NCBI RefSeq assembly: GCF_019645815.1
Contig: NZ_CP080997.1
Location: 4,654,880-4,718,879, forward strand
Length of the DNA stretch: 64,000 nt
Direction of reading: 5' to 3'
Source of the DNA: Mycolicibacter heraklionensis
GTDB taxonomy: Bacteria; Actinomycetota; Actinomycetes; Mycobacteriales; Mycobacteriaceae
How positions within the stretch are numbered: the stretch's first letter is position 1; each line of letters starts with the position of its first letter. Below are positions 15,355-24,223 of this stretch, one piece after another. A program made the position numbers and the translations under genes. Below the pieces are notes generated by a model. That model had not been told where the DNA came from. It did not search any database and saw nothing but the letters and a program-made list of their open reading frames with translations.

Positions 15355-17211
15355 ATGCCTGAGCAGTTCATTCCAACAACGCCCACCCTGGTGGACTTGC
15401 TTCGGCTGCAGGCCGACCGGTACGAGGACAAAGTCGCGTTCCGCTTCGCGCCGGACGGTAACAACGTCACGGCCAGCCTGACGTATCGGGAACTCGACGC
15501 CAAGGCTCGGGCCGTGGGGGCCGAACTGCAGCGCCAAGGCGCTGCCGGGCAACGAGTGCTGGCGATCTGTCGACCGGGCCTGGACAGCATCATCAGCATT
15601 TTCGGCTGCTTCTACGCTGGGGCGATCGCGGTGCCGGTCGACACTCCACTGGCCCGCCTGAAGCTGGTCGCGCCCGATGCGCAGGCCACCTTCGCGGTGG
15701 CGACCTCCACCACCCAGAACCAACTTCAGGCGGCGGCTGCCGATGTGCCCGGCATATCGGCGCTACGGTGGTGCGCCATCGACCAGGCCGTCTCCCCCGA
15801 AGCGTGGCAGGCGCCCGACATCGACCCGAGCACCACGGCGATGATCCAGTACACCTCCGGTTCGACCAAGTCACCGAAGGGTGTCGTGGTGACGCACGGC
15901 AACCTCATGCACAACTTGGAGTCCATCCGGCGGGCCTACCACGGCCACGAGAACGAGACGAGCGTCTACTTCCTGCCGCAGCAGCACGACATGGGCCTGA
16001 TCGGTGGGGTTCTGGAGATGATCTACGTCGGCTGCACCACCGTATTGATGTCGCCGATCGTCTTCTTCCAACGGCCGATGGCGTGGCTGGAAGCCATGTC
16101 TCGGTTTCGCGCCAACACGACCGCAGCGCCCAACAGCGCCTACCGGTTGTGCGTCAAACAGAGCACCCCCGAGCAGCGTGCGGCACTGGATCTGTCGCAC
16201 TGGACCACCGCCGCGAGCAGTTCCGAGCCGATCCACGCATCGACCATTCAGGAGTTCGCCGACGCGTTCGCTCCGGCGGGATTCCGCATCGAGGCGTTTC
16301 TCCCGTGCTATGGCCTGGCCGAGGCCACCCTGCTGGTCTCCGCCGACACCACTCCGGAGGTCGCCGGTGTCCGCTACGTCGACAGCAAGGCGCTGAGCGA
16401 GAACCGCACCGTCGACGTCGACGCCACCACCGACGCCGTCGCGGTGGTCAGCTGCGGCCCACCGGTGTACGGCCAACGGGTCGTGATCGTCGATCCGGAG
16501 ACCCGCCAGCAGCGCGGGCCGGACGAGGTCGGCGAGATCTGGGTGTCCGGGCCCAGCGTTGCGCAGGGCTACTGGGCACGGCCGGTAGAGAACGCTCACT
16601 CCTTCGCCGGATTCCTGTCGGACACCGGTGAAGGCCCCTTCCTGCGCACCGGAGACATGGGATTTCTTTGCCAGGGCGAGGTATTCGTCACCGGGCGGTG
16701 GAAGGACCTCGTCATCATCGGCGACAGCAACTACTTCCCGAACAACATCGAGCCGACCGTGCAGGACAGCCATCCGGCGTTGCTGACTGACCGCGGCGCG
16801 GTCTTCTCGGTGCAACCGAAACCGCATGCCGACGCCCGACTGGTGATCGTGCAGGAACTGGACTACCGGCAGCAGGTCGCCGAGAGCGAGTATCCGGGAA
16901 TCATCGAGTCCATCCGCACGGCGGTCAGCCAACAGCACGGCTTGGACACCCAAGACGTATTGCTGGTCCCGGCGATGCGGGTGCCCACCACCTCGAGCGG
17001 CAAGATTCAGCGGGGCGAATGCCGGCGACAGTTCCTCGCCGGCGAACTGCACCCGCTGGCGCAGTGGCATGCTCCGGCGGCGCCGGCCGTACGGTCCTCC
17101 CAGGGGACCGCAGGAGCCGGAGCGAGCACGCTGGCCCGGATGATCGTTTCCAGCTTGGCGCAGCGGCGTCAGCAGCAACAAGGAACGCCGCCGCCCCAGA
17201 CCGGCGGTTAG
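15355..17211 (+). CDS. Fatty-acyl-AMP ligase (FAAL, FadD-type)
   Basis: A 618-residue adenylate-forming enzyme that activates a fatty acid as acyl-AMP. The P-loop is QYTSGSTKSPKGVVV, the second motif is LPCYGLAEATLLVS, and the C-terminal catalytic lysine lies in TTSSGKIQR. The PQQHDMGLIGG segment and the region around FRANTTAAPNSAYRLCVK are typical of FAALs rather than acyl-CoA ligases. FAALs normally pass acyl-AMP to a polyketide synthase or carrier protein, but none is next to it here. ATG 15355 lies 7 nt after TAGGGT (15343-15348), giving a leaderless start. Its last four bases overlap the convergent NUDIX gene. Confidence 0.88.
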   Translation: MPEQFIPTTPTLVDLLRLQADRYEDKVAFRFAPDGNNVTASLTYRELDAKARAVGAELQRQGAAGQRVLAICRPGLDSIISIFGCFYAGAIAVPVDTPLARLKLVAPDAQATFAVATSTTQNQLQAAAADVPGISALRWCAIDQAVSPEAWQAPDIDPSTTAMIQYTSGSTKSPKGVVVTHGNLMHNLESIRRAYHGHENETSVYFLPQQHDMGLIGGVLEMIYVGCTTVLMSPIVFFQRPMAWLEAMSRFRANTTAAPNSAYRLCVKQSTPEQRAALDLSHWTTAASSSEPIHASTIQEFADAFAPAGFRIEAFLPCYGLAEATLLVSADTTPEVAGVRYVDSKALSENRTVDVDATTDAVAVVSCGPPVYGQRVVIVDPETRQQRGPDEVGEIWVSGPSVAQGYWARPVENAHSFAGFLSDTGEGPFLRTGDMGFLCQGEVFVTGRWKDLVIIGDSNYFPNNIEPTVQDSHPALLTDRGAVFSVQPKPHADARLVIVQELDYRQQVAESEYPGIIESIRTAVSQQHGLDTQDVLLVPAMRVPTTSSGKIQRGECRRQFLAGELHPLAQWHAPAAPAVRSSQGTAGAGASTLARMIVSSLAQRRQQQQGTPPPQTGG

Positions 17212-17681
17212 GGCTCGATTCCCAGGCGCTCCACCAACCGGTCCAGCAGGGGCCGCTGCCCGGCCAACAGCTTGGTACGCGCCTGCTCCAGTGAGAACCA
17301 GCCGACCCGGTCGACCTCGGCAAACTCCCGCACCTGTCCTGACCGCGGCGGCCACTCCAGTTCGAAGGTGTTGCTGCGGGCGTCGGTGACGTCGAGGTCG
17401 CCGTGCACGGCGAACGCCGTGACCACCTTTCCGCCGGCCTGCCGCACCACGCCGAGGTCGGCGCGCTCGCCGTCCGGCGGCTGAAGGCCGATCTCCTCGG
17501 CGAATTCACGTCGCGCGGTGTCCCACGGGTCCTCACCCTCGGGCTGCTCCCCCTTGGGGATCGACCATGCCCCGTCGTCCTTGCGCGCCCAGAACGGGCC
17601 GCCGGGGTGGGCGATCAGCACCTCAATGCCGCCGTCGGCGCCGTCACGGTACAGCAGCAGCCCGGCGCTGCGCCTGGCCAC
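17208..17681 (-). CDS. NUDIX hydrolase
   Basis: A 157-residue protein with a NUDIX box at about residues 44-66 (GEQPEGEDPWDTARREFAEE, then IG), the Mg-binding loop that hydrolyses nucleoside diphosphate derivatives. The layout (SAGLLLYR...VLIAHPGGPFWARKDDGAWSIPKGE) matches the DNA mismatch/diadenosine-type small NUDIX proteins of mycobacteria; substrate unknown. It starts with GTG 17681, three bases after the WS/DGAT stop, so it is probably translated with that gene. Its 3' end overlaps the FAAL stop in convergent orientation. Confidence 0.85.
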   Translation of the reverse strand: MARRSAGLLLYRDGADGGIEVLIAHPGGPFWARKDDGAWSIPKGEQPEGEDPWDTARREFAEEIGLQPPDGERADLGVVRQAGGKVVTAFAVHGDLDVTDARSNTFELEWPPRSGQVREFAEVDRVGWFSLEQARTKLLAGQRPLLDRLVERLGIEP

Positions 17682-17684
17682 GCC

Positions 17685-19052
17685 TCACACACCCACGGCG
17701 TGTTCCAGGTCTTCCAGCGCGGTGTCCAAGTGCCCGAGCAGGCGTTGCAGGTGCGGAACCGAGCGACGGCAGCCGACCAGCCCGAAATCGAGGTTGCCGG
17801 CGTTGCTGACCACCGTCATGTTCAGCGCCTGTCCGTCCAGCGCGATCGACATCGGGTAGTTGCCGTCCAGGCGGGCGCCCTGCCAGTACAGCGGCTCGGC
17901 CGGGCCGGGCACGTTGGAGATGACGATGTTGAACGGTGGCTTGGCCGCCGAGACGAAGCCGGGGATCGCCGCCAAGGCCAGCGGCGCCATGTTGGCCGCC
18001 GACAGTGCCAGCGCCTGCGTGCGGGGCAGCTCGCTGAACACCTTCTTGTTGCGGCGCATCGACTCGCTGATGGTCGCCAGCCGCTGTGCCGGGTCCTCGA
18101 GGTCGGTGGCCAGGTTGCACAGGATGGTGCCGACCATGTTGCCGCCGGAGTCGGCTTCGGCCTCGGTGCGCAGGCTCACCGGGACCATCGCCACCAGCGG
18201 ATGCTCCGGCAGGGCCTGCTGCTCGCCGAGGTAGGCGCGCAGCGCCCCGGCACACATCGCCAGCACCACGTCGTTGAGGGTCACCCCGGCTGCTCGTTTC
18301 ACCGCGATGACCCGCTCCACCGGCCAGGACTGCGCCGCGCAGCGGCGGGCACCGCCGATCTTGACGTTGAGCATGGTGCGCGGTGCTTCGAACGGCAGGG
18401 TCAGCTGCTGCTCCAGCAGCGCGGCTCGCGCCAGCTTCACCGTCGACGGCCCCAAGGCGGCAACGCCTTTGACCATCGACGTCAGTTCGCTCAACCGGGA
18501 TGGGGAATCCGGCCGCGGCCGCGACTTGGGCCCTTGGGCCCGGACCGACCACGGAGTGCGCAGTTCCGGGTCGCGTGGGTCGGTCGACAGGGTGCGACGC
18601 ATCAGTCGCAGCAGCGAGACACCATCGATCAGGGAGTGGTGGATCTTGACGTAGACGGCGAACCGTCCGTCGTTGAGACCCTCGACCACGTGGGCTTCCC
18701 ACAGCGGGCGGTGCCGGTCGAGCAGGCTGCCGTGCAGTCGCGAAGTGAGCTCCAGCAGATCGCGCACCCGGCCCGGCACCGGTAGCGCCGAACGCCGCAC
18801 GTGGTACTCGAGGTCGACGTCGTCGTCGAAGGCCCAGCCCACGCTCGAGATGCCACCGAGCAGCGACGCCGGGCGTTTCCGGAAGGCGGGCTGCAGATCA
18901 CGGGCGCCCAGCAGGCCCCGGTAGATCTCGCCGACGAACTCCGGCCCGGCGCCCTCCGGCGGCTCCAACAACATCAGCCCGCCGACGTGCATGGGGTGCT
19001 CACGCGTTTCGGTCAGCAGGAAGACCGAGTCGAGCGGTGACATCAGCTGCAT
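17685..19052 (-). CDS. Wax ester synthase/diacylglycerol acyltransferase (WS/DGAT, Tgs family)
   Basis: A 455-residue membrane-associated acyltransferase making triacylglycerol or wax ester from acyl-CoA. The active-site motif HHSLIDG is at residues 138-144; other family blocks are PLDSVFLLTETREHPMHVGG near the N terminus, NDVVLAMCAGALR, MVPVSLR and FNIVISNVPGP. Length fits the 450-470 of the mycobacterial family. ATG 19052 (MQLMSPLD) is chosen as the usual start; ATG 19043 is an alternative. It is divergent from the amidase gene, with a short intergenic region. Confidence 0.9.
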   Translation of the reverse strand: MQLMSPLDSVFLLTETREHPMHVGGLMLLEPPEGAGPEFVGEIYRGLLGARDLQPAFRKRPASLLGGISSVGWAFDDDVDLEYHVRRSALPVPGRVRDLLELTSRLHGSLLDRHRPLWEAHVVEGLNDGRFAVYVKIHHSLIDGVSLLRLMRRTLSTDPRDPELRTPWSVRAQGPKSRPRPDSPSRLSELTSMVKGVAALGPSTVKLARAALLEQQLTLPFEAPRTMLNVKIGGARRCAAQSWPVERVIAVKRAAGVTLNDVVLAMCAGALRAYLGEQQALPEHPLVAMVPVSLRTEAEADSGGNMVGTILCNLATDLEDPAQRLATISESMRRNKKVFSELPRTQALALSAANMAPLALAAIPGFVSAAKPPFNIVISNVPGPAEPLYWQGARLDGNYPMSIALDGQALNMTVVSNAGNLDFGLVGCRRSVPHLQRLLGHLDTALEDLEHAVGV

Positions 19053-19102
19053 CGATCCATTAGACCCCGGAGGACCCCGCGGCCGCTTGCTAGTCTTGCC
19101 CG

Positions 19103-19843
19103 GTGCGTCGCCGGACCGTTGTCTGTGTCGCCTCGGCCGCGTGCTTGCTCGCGGCCGGCATGGTTGCGCCCACCGCTCCGGCCGACCCCGAAAACCCCGC
19201 CGTTGCGGGCAAGACGGTGTTTCTGGACCCGGGGCACAGCGGCGCCAACGACGCCTCGATCGCACGGCAGGTTCCCAACGGGCGCGGCGGCACCAAGCCC
19301 TGTCAGACCAGCGGAACCGCCGCCGACGACGGCTACCCCGAGCACAGCCTGAACTGGGACGTGACCAACCGGATCCGCGCGGAACTCGAGCGGCTGGGCG
19401 TGCACACCGAGCTCTCGCGCGGCGACGACACCTCGGTAGGCCCATGCATCGATGCGCGGGCCGCCGCGGCCAACGCCGCGCACCCGGACGCAATCGTGTC
19501 CATCCACGCCGACGGCGGGCCGGCTTCCGGCCGCGGGTTCCACGTCAATTACTCCAGCCCGGCGCTCAACGACGCCCAGTCCGGTCCGGCCGTGGCGCTG
19601 GCCGGTGCCATCCGAGACGCCCTGACGGCCGCGGGCATTCCGCAATCCAGTTACCTGGGCGCCGACGGCCTCTACGGGCGGGCGGATCTGGCCGGGCTGA
19701 ATCTGGCCGAGTATCCGGCGGTGCTGGTCGAGTTGGGCAACATGCGCAACGCGCAGGACGCGGCGCTGCTGGAGAGCGCCGACGGGCGAGCGCAGTACGC
19801 CACGGCCGTCACCAGTGGGATCGTGGCTTACCTCAGCAGGTGA
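19103..19843 (+). CDS. Zinc N-acetylmuramoyl-L-alanine amidase (Rv3717/Ami1-like)
   Basis: A 246-residue exported amidase_3 enzyme that cleaves the amide bond between muramic acid and L-alanine in peptidoglycan. Signal peptide at residues 1-28 (VVCVASAACLLAAGMVAPTA). Zinc ligands H45 (DPGHSG), E80 (YPEHS) and H135 (SIHADGG) and the catalytic E210 (AVLVELGNMRN) are all present. It has no cell-wall binding domain, like Rv3717. GTG 19103 lies 7 nt after TAGTCT, a leaderless start. An LpqM-like lipoprotein gene begins 3 bp after the stop, suggesting a cell-envelope operon. Confidence 0.9.
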   Translation: MRRRTVVCVASAACLLAAGMVAPTAPADPENPAVAGKTVFLDPGHSGANDASIARQVPNGRGGTKPCQTSGTAADDGYPEHSLNWDVTNRIRAELERLGVHTELSRGDDTSVGPCIDARAAAANAAHPDAIVSIHADGGPASGRGFHVNYSSPALNDAQSGPAVALAGAIRDALTAAGIPQSSYLGADGLYGRADLAGLNLAEYPAVLVELGNMRNAQDAALLESADGRAQYATAVTSGIVAYLSR

Positions 19844-19845
19844 CG

Positions 19846-21309
19846 ATGTTGCAACGCGGATTCGGCCGAACCGCCAGAACGGTTTTCGGAGTGACAGCCC
19901 TGGTCTTGGCGCTGGCGGGGTGCGCACAGAACACCACGCCGACGGTGATCGCTGGGCACGCGATATCGATGTTGTATGACCCCGGACGGGTCGGCGGGCT
20001 GCCCACCGCGGAGGGGCCCAGCGGCCCGCGCGGCGACGTTCCGGCGGTCACCGCCCGGGTGCAAAACAGCGACGGCGGAGACATCGACCGGCTGTCTCTG
20101 CTGGCAATCGATGACATCGAGGACTTCTGGACGCAGCACTACGCCGAGGCGCTGCGCGGACGCTTCCAGCCGGTCTCGACGCTGATGTCGTATGACTCCA
20201 CCGACGCAGACGGCCCGTCGGTGTGCGGCGGCGACGTCTACCATCTGCCGAACGCGATGTATTGCCGTCGGATGGACACGATGGCCTGGGACCGCGCCAA
20301 ATTCTTGCCCACCGCCCGAAAGTACTTCGGCGACATGGCGATCAATGGGACGCTGGCTCACGAATACGGGCACGCCCTGCAGAACATGGCGGGAATCGTC
20401 AACCCGCTGACGCGCACCCTGGTCCGCGAACAGCAGGCCGACTGTTTTGCCGGGGTGTATCTGCAGTGGGTGGCCGCGGGCAGTTCCGCACGGGTGCAGT
20501 TGAGCACCGGCGACGGCCTCAACCATGTGCTGGCCGGGCTGATCGTGATCCGCGACCCGGTGTCGACGCCGGACAATCCGGTCTCGATCTCTGATGAGCA
20601 TGGCACCGCACTGGACCGGGTCGGCGCCTTCCAAACCGGCTTCGACGGCGGCGCGGCGATGTGCGCCGAGATCGACATGGACGAGATCCGCAAGCGCCGT
20701 GGCAATCTGCCCAATTCCCTGTTCGATTCGGAGAACCCGCAAAGCGACCTCACGATCGACGAGTCGGTGTTGTCGACCCTGATGGAGCAGCTGGGCCAGA
20801 TCTTCGGCTTGTCCCGCCCGCCGGAGCTGGCCACCTCGGGCAAATGCCCCAGTGGCCGCCGCCCCGACCCGGTGGCCTACTGCCCGGAGTCCAACCTGAT
20901 AGTCGTCGATCTGGCCGGACTGCAGGAGATGAGCGCGCCGACCGATCAGTCGACGCTGGGTATGCCGCAGGGCGACAACACTGGTTTGTCGGCCGTCACG
21001 TCGCGGTATGCGCTTGCGGTGCAACGGGAACGCGAGGTCGGCTTGGAGTCGGCGGCGGCGGCGTTGCGCACCGCGTGCCTGACCGGGGTGGCCCAGCGTC
21101 GGATGGCCGAGCCCATGACGCTGTCATCCGGCCAGGGCTTGACGCTGGCCGGCGGGGATCTCGACGAGGCGGTGACCGGCCTGCTGATGAACGGGATCGT
21201 CGCCAGCGATGCCGAGGACAACACCGTGCCGGCGGGTTTCACCCGGATCCTCGCGTTCCGCTCCGGGCTGCACGGCGACATCGACGGATGCTTCGAGCGG
21301 TTCCCGTGA
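19846..21309 (+). CDS. Lipoprotein zinc metallopeptidase, LpqM-like
   Basis: A 487-residue exported lipoprotein: lipobox LALAGC with the acylated Cys at 26, then a peptidase domain with HEYGH (H172, E173, H176) and downstream EQQADCFAGVYLQW, which supplies the third ligand region of this M48-like/neutral zinc metallopeptidase group. The sequence and length agree with M. tuberculosis LpqM as I recall it. It should act on the outer face of the membrane; substrates unknown. ATG 19846 is 3 bp after the amidase stop; a longer frame upstream overlaps the amidase and is rejected. Confidence 0.8.
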   Translation: MLQRGFGRTARTVFGVTALVLALAGCAQNTTPTVIAGHAISMLYDPGRVGGLPTAEGPSGPRGDVPAVTARVQNSDGGDIDRLSLLAIDDIEDFWTQHYAEALRGRFQPVSTLMSYDSTDADGPSVCGGDVYHLPNAMYCRRMDTMAWDRAKFLPTARKYFGDMAINGTLAHEYGHALQNMAGIVNPLTRTLVREQQADCFAGVYLQWVAAGSSARVQLSTGDGLNHVLAGLIVIRDPVSTPDNPVSISDEHGTALDRVGAFQTGFDGGAAMCAEIDMDEIRKRRGNLPNSLFDSENPQSDLTIDESVLSTLMEQLGQIFGLSRPPELATSGKCPSGRRPDPVAYCPESNLIVVDLAGLQEMSAPTDQSTLGMPQGDNTGLSAVTSRYALAVQREREVGLESAAAALRTACLTGVAQRRMAEPMTLSSGQGLTLAGGDLDEAVTGLLMNGIVASDAEDNTVPAGFTRILAFRSGLHGDIDGCFERFP

Positions 21310-21322
21310 TGAGCGAGCTGTC

Positions 21323-21931
21323 ATGAACCGTCCGCAAGACCCGCAAGAGCCGCCGGAGCCGCGGACCACGCCGATTCCGCGACCGCGTGGGCCGCAGCGC
21401 CCACGTCCACCGGAACAGCCCTGGTATCTGGAGTTGCGTCGGCCCCCGGCACCCCCGCCGCCCCGAGTGCCACCGCCCCCACGGGCGCACCGGCCGCCAC
21501 CGTCGGGCCCGCGGCCTCCGGTACCGCAGGACCGTCGCCAGCCGCGGACGGCCTCCGCTACTGGTGCCCCGAAACCGGCGGACCCGCGACCCCCGTCGAA
21601 CCGCGCCGTGCTGATCGCCGCGGGCCTGACCGGACTACTCGCCGCCGGTGTGCTCCTGACGTTGGTGCTGCGCGGCGCCGTCGGCGGCTCGGGCTCCGTC
21701 GAGCTCGATGTGCACAAGGCCCAAGACGGTGTTCGCCAGGTGCTCACCGACCCGATCAACGGCTATGGACGCGACAACGTGACCAACGTCCGATGCAACA
21801 ACGGGGTGAATCCGACCGTGCGTAAGGGCACCAGTTTCAGCTGTGTGGTCACTGTCGACGGCGCTCAGCGCCGCGTGCTCGTGGAGTTCACCGACGACGC
21901 CGGGACGTATGCGGTCGACCGGCCTCGGTGA
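21323..21931 (+). CDS. Proline-rich membrane protein with DUF4333 domain
   Basis: A 202-residue protein: about 90 residues of Pro/Arg-rich cytoplasmic sequence, one membrane helix (VLIAAGLTGLLAAGVLLTLVL), and an external DUF4333-like domain with two cysteines (VRCNNG and FSCVVTVDG) probably linked by a disulfide. Such proteins are common in mycobacteria as cell-wall associated proteins of unknown function. It starts at ATG 21323, 13 bp after the lpqM-like stop, so it may be the third gene of the envelope operon. Confidence 0.75.
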   Translation: MNRPQDPQEPPEPRTTPIPRPRGPQRPRPPEQPWYLELRRPPAPPPPRVPPPPRAHRPPPSGPRPPVPQDRRQPRTASATGAPKPADPRPPSNRAVLIAAGLTGLLAAGVLLTLVLRGAVGGSGSVELDVHKAQDGVRQVLTDPINGYGRDNVTNVRCNNGVNPTVRKGTSFSCVVTVDGAQRRVLVEFTDDAGTYAVDRPR

Positions 21932-21967
21932 TGTTTTAGCTGGTGAAACGCGGCAAAGGGCCCCCGA

Positions 21968-21988
21968 AGACGTTGTTGGGCAACGTCT
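21968..21988 (+). terminator. Hairpin after the amidase-lpqM-DUF4333 operon
   Basis: AGACGTTG-TTGGG-CAACGTCT: perfect 8-bp stem, loop of 5, without a U tract, as is common for mycobacterial terminators. It lies 36 bp after the last stop codon of the operon. Confidence 0.5.
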
Positions 21989-22096
21989 GTGGGCTGACTA
22001 GGAGTTGGCTGGCGATCTTCCTCGGCGCGGGTAGCGGCACCGTAGGTTCACATGCGCCGATACAACTACTGCGCCCCGGGGTACCTGAGGAGTTCG

Positions 22097-22939
22097 ATGA
22101 CCTACGTCAAGCCGCCCGAGTTGATCAATGCAATGATCGACGCCGGCCAGTCCAAGATTTTCATGTCCACCCGCGACACGCTGATCCGCGCATTCATGGC
22201 CGGTGCGACACTGGCGCTGGGCGCGGCGTTCGCGGTGGCCATGACCGTGCAGACCGGCCAGGCGATCATCGGGGCACTGCTGTTTCCGGCCGGCTTTTGC
22301 ATCCTCTACCTGCTCGGATACGACCTGCTGACCGGTGTGTTCGTGTTGGCGCCGCTGGCCTGGCTCGACAAGCGTCCGGGCGTCACCATCGGCGGGGTGC
22401 TGCGGAACTGGGGACTGGTTTTCCTCGGCAACTTCGCCGGTGCCTTCACCGTCGCGGTGCTGATGGCGATCGTGTTCACCTACGGCTTCTCCAGCCCGCC
22501 CAACGAAATCGGTCAGGCGATCGGCCACATCGGCGAGGCTCGCACGCTCGGCTATGCCGCACACGGCTTTCCGGGCATGCTGACCTTGTTCGTGCGCGGC
22601 ATGCTGTGCAACTGGATGGTGTCCACCGGGGTAGTCGGGGCCATGCTGGCCACCGACGTCACCGGAAAGGTGATCGCCATGTGGCTGCCGGTGATGCTGT
22701 TCTTCGCAATGGGATTCGAGCACTCGGTCGTCAACATGTACCTGTTTCCCTCCGGCCTGATGCTCGGCGGGCACTTCACCATCCTGGACTACATCGAGTG
22801 GAACGAGATTCCCACGGTGCTGGGCAATCTGGTGGGTGGATTGGCATTCACCGGGTTGGCGATGTACGCGACTCATTCGCGGACCGCGCCCAAACGCAGC
22901 ACTCCGGCGGTGCAGAAGGACGTCACTGCGGGAGTCTGA
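22097..22939 (+). CDS. Formate/nitrite transporter (FNT family)
   Basis: A 280-residue channel of the FocA/NirC family with six hydrophobic helices and internal two-fold pseudosymmetry. The protein starts MTYVKPPELINAMIDAGQSK; helices 2 and 5 carry the broken-helix loops (FPAGFCILYLLGYDLLTG and FEHSVVNMYLFPSG), and the central-pore His lies in FEHSVVNMY. These pentamers pass formate, nitrite or related anions. ATG 22097 is preceded by CTGAGGAG; an upstream ATG at 22052 lacks a site. It is a single gene ended by a strong hairpin. Confidence 0.88.
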   Translation: MTYVKPPELINAMIDAGQSKIFMSTRDTLIRAFMAGATLALGAAFAVAMTVQTGQAIIGALLFPAGFCILYLLGYDLLTGVFVLAPLAWLDKRPGVTIGGVLRNWGLVFLGNFAGAFTVAVLMAIVFTYGFSSPPNEIGQAIGHIGEARTLGYAAHGFPGMLTLFVRGMLCNWMVSTGVVGAMLATDVTGKVIAMWLPVMLFFAMGFEHSVVNMYLFPSGLMLGGHFTILDYIEWNEIPTVLGNLVGGLAFTGLAMYATHSRTAPKRSTPAVQKDVTAGV

Positions 22940-22951
22940 TGGCCATAAGTC

Positions 22952-23012
22952 CGCGAGATCGGGCTGACGCAGGCCGCTACTCGAACTTTTCCTGCGTGGA
23001 CCGGATCTCGCG
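22952..23012. repeat. 61-nt two-tier imperfect palindrome
   Basis: Outer arms CGCGAGATC / GATCTCGCG and, after an internal loop, inner arms ACGCAGG / CCTGCGT. Same design (outer arm, mismatch, inner arm, loop) as other intergenic elements in this window. It precedes the terminator hairpin at 23016. Confidence 0.5.
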
Positions 23013-23015
23013 AGT

Positions 23016-23051
23016 TAGTGATCACCCCGGCAGCGGCCGGGGTGATCACTA
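23016..23051. terminator. Bidirectional terminator between the FNT gene and tRNA-Ser
   Basis: TAGTGATCACCCCGGC, loop AGCG, then GCCGGGGTGATCACTA: a perfect 16-bp stem with tetraloop. It separates two convergent transcription units and can act in both directions. Confidence 0.75.
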
Positions 23052-23060
23052 GCATCACAA

Positions 23061-23151
23061 TGGCGGTGGCGGAGGGATTTGAACCCTCGGTGGGGGGTTA
23101 CCCCACACACGCTTTCGAGGCGTGCTCCTTAGGCCGCTCGGACACGCCACC
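23061..23151 (-). tRNA. tRNA-Ser (anticodon CGA)
   Basis: On the minus strand GGTGGCG pairs with CGCCACC in the acceptor stem, followed by G and an encoded CCA. The anticodon loop CTCGAAA gives CGA (forward 23115-23117). A long variable arm (GTGTGGGGTAACCCCCCAC) and GTTCAAATC in the T arm confirm serine. 91 nt including CCA. Confidence 0.95.
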
Positions 23152-23180
23152 GCGGGACAGCGTACCCAACGAGGGGGCCA

Positions 23181-23648
23181 TCAGCCCAATCGCTGCCGGG
23201 AGAAGAAGGCTTCCAGTGGCGCAGCGCACTCGGCGGCCAGCACTCCGCCGCGGACCTGCGGCCGGTGGTTGAGCCGGCGATCCCGCACCACGTCCCACAG
23301 CGAGCCGACCGCACCGGTCTTGGGTTCGAAGGCCCCGAACACCAGCCGTTCCACGCGCGCGGCCACCAGCGCGCCCGCGCACATGGTGCACGGCTCCAGC
23401 GTGACAGCCAGCGTCGCACCGGTCAGCCGCCAGCCGTCACCCAGGACAGCTGCGGCAGCGCGGATCGCCAGCAGTTCGGCGTGTGCGGTCGGGTCTCCAA
23501 GCGCTTCGCGTGCGTTGGCCGCCTGGGCCAGTACGGTGCCGTCAGGACCGACCACCACCGCACCCACCGGCACATCGCGGGGCCCGGCCTGGCCGGCAGC
23601 CGCCAGGGCCGCGCGGATCAGGTCCTCATCGGTGGGCGGGGCGGTCAC
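23181..23648 (-). CDS. tadA: tRNA adenosine(34) deaminase TadA
   Basis: A 155-residue cytidine-deaminase fold protein that converts A34 to inosine in tRNA-Arg(ACG). Zinc ligands and the proton shuttle are visible: H56-A-E58 and P86-C87-T-M-C90. Its tRNA substrate gene lies in the same window (37405-37477). The start overlaps the upstream partner gene by 4 bp (ATGA). This order (tadA, its associated protein, then tyrA divergent) matches Rv3752c-Rv3754 of M. tuberculosis. Confidence 0.92.
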   Translation of the reverse strand: MTAPPTDEDLIRAALAAAGQAGPRDVPVGAVVVGPDGTVLAQAANAREALGDPTAHAELLAIRAAAAVLGDGWRLTGATLAVTLEPCTMCAGALVAARVERLVFGAFEPKTGAVGSLWDVVRDRRLNHRPQVRGGVLAAECAAPLEAFFSRQRLG

Positions 23649-24166
23649 CGATCGCGGCGCGGCAGCGCCGCGGTGAGCTGCTCGTCGAATCCCATCTCGT
23701 TGGCGATTCGGTGCAGCTGCTCTTCGACGGCAAGGTCGGGCTCGTCGAGGATGACGCTGAGCACCGCGGCGGGCAGGCCGATGTCGGACAGCACCCCCAA
23801 GTCGCCCTCCTCGAACGGGTCGGCGTCCTCGAGGTCGTCGGCGTCGATGTCGGCGTCGATCTCCTCGAGCACCTCGTCGGCGAGGTCATAGTCCAGCGCT
23901 GCCGTGGCATCCGAGAGCAGCAAGCGAGTGCCGGCCGGGCCCGGGCGGATGATCACGAAGAACTCGTGGTCGACATTGATCAGACCGAAAACAGCTCCGG
24001 CACTGCGTAGTTCCCGCAGCTCCGTCTCTGCTATGGACAAACTGGTCAAGGCCGCGGCACGCATCGACGTGCAACGCCACTTGCCGTCTTCGCGCACAAC
24101 AGCCACGCCAAATCCGTCCAGCGTCTCCGCGGGCCGGCCCGGTGCGGACGAGCTCTGTGCTCCCAT
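23645..24166 (-). CDS. tRNA adenosine deaminase-associated protein (Rv3753c-like)
   Basis: A 173-residue cytosolic protein with a very acidic middle (EVLEEIDADIDADDLEDADP) and hydrophobic strands such as FFVIIRPG. It is named only from its constant position directly upstream of tadA in actinobacteria; the stop overlaps the tadA start. No catalytic motif. It is divergent from tyrA. ATG 24166 is the first start after the intergenic region. Confidence 0.8.
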   Translation of the reverse strand: MGAQSSSAPGRPAETLDGFGVAVVREDGKWRCTSMRAAALTSLSIAETELRELRSAGAVFGLINVDHEFFVIIRPGPAGTRLLLSDATAALDYDLADEVLEEIDADIDADDLEDADPFEEGDLGVLSDIGLPAAVLSVILDEPDLAVEEQLHRIANEMGFDEQLTAALPRRDR

Positions 24167-24223
24167 GGGCGCCTACGGTAGTCGCCGGTTACGCCCTTGA
24201 CCAGCGTGTGCCAACCTGGACAG

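Noticed and set aside
15871-17355. 494-codon minus-strand ORF opposite the FAAL gene
   Set aside because: Shadow frame; the plus strand holds all adenylation motifs.
18991-19845. N-terminal extension of the LpqM-like protein to 18991
   Set aside because: It would overlap the whole amidase gene in another frame; the lipoprotein signal at ATG 19846 fixes the start.
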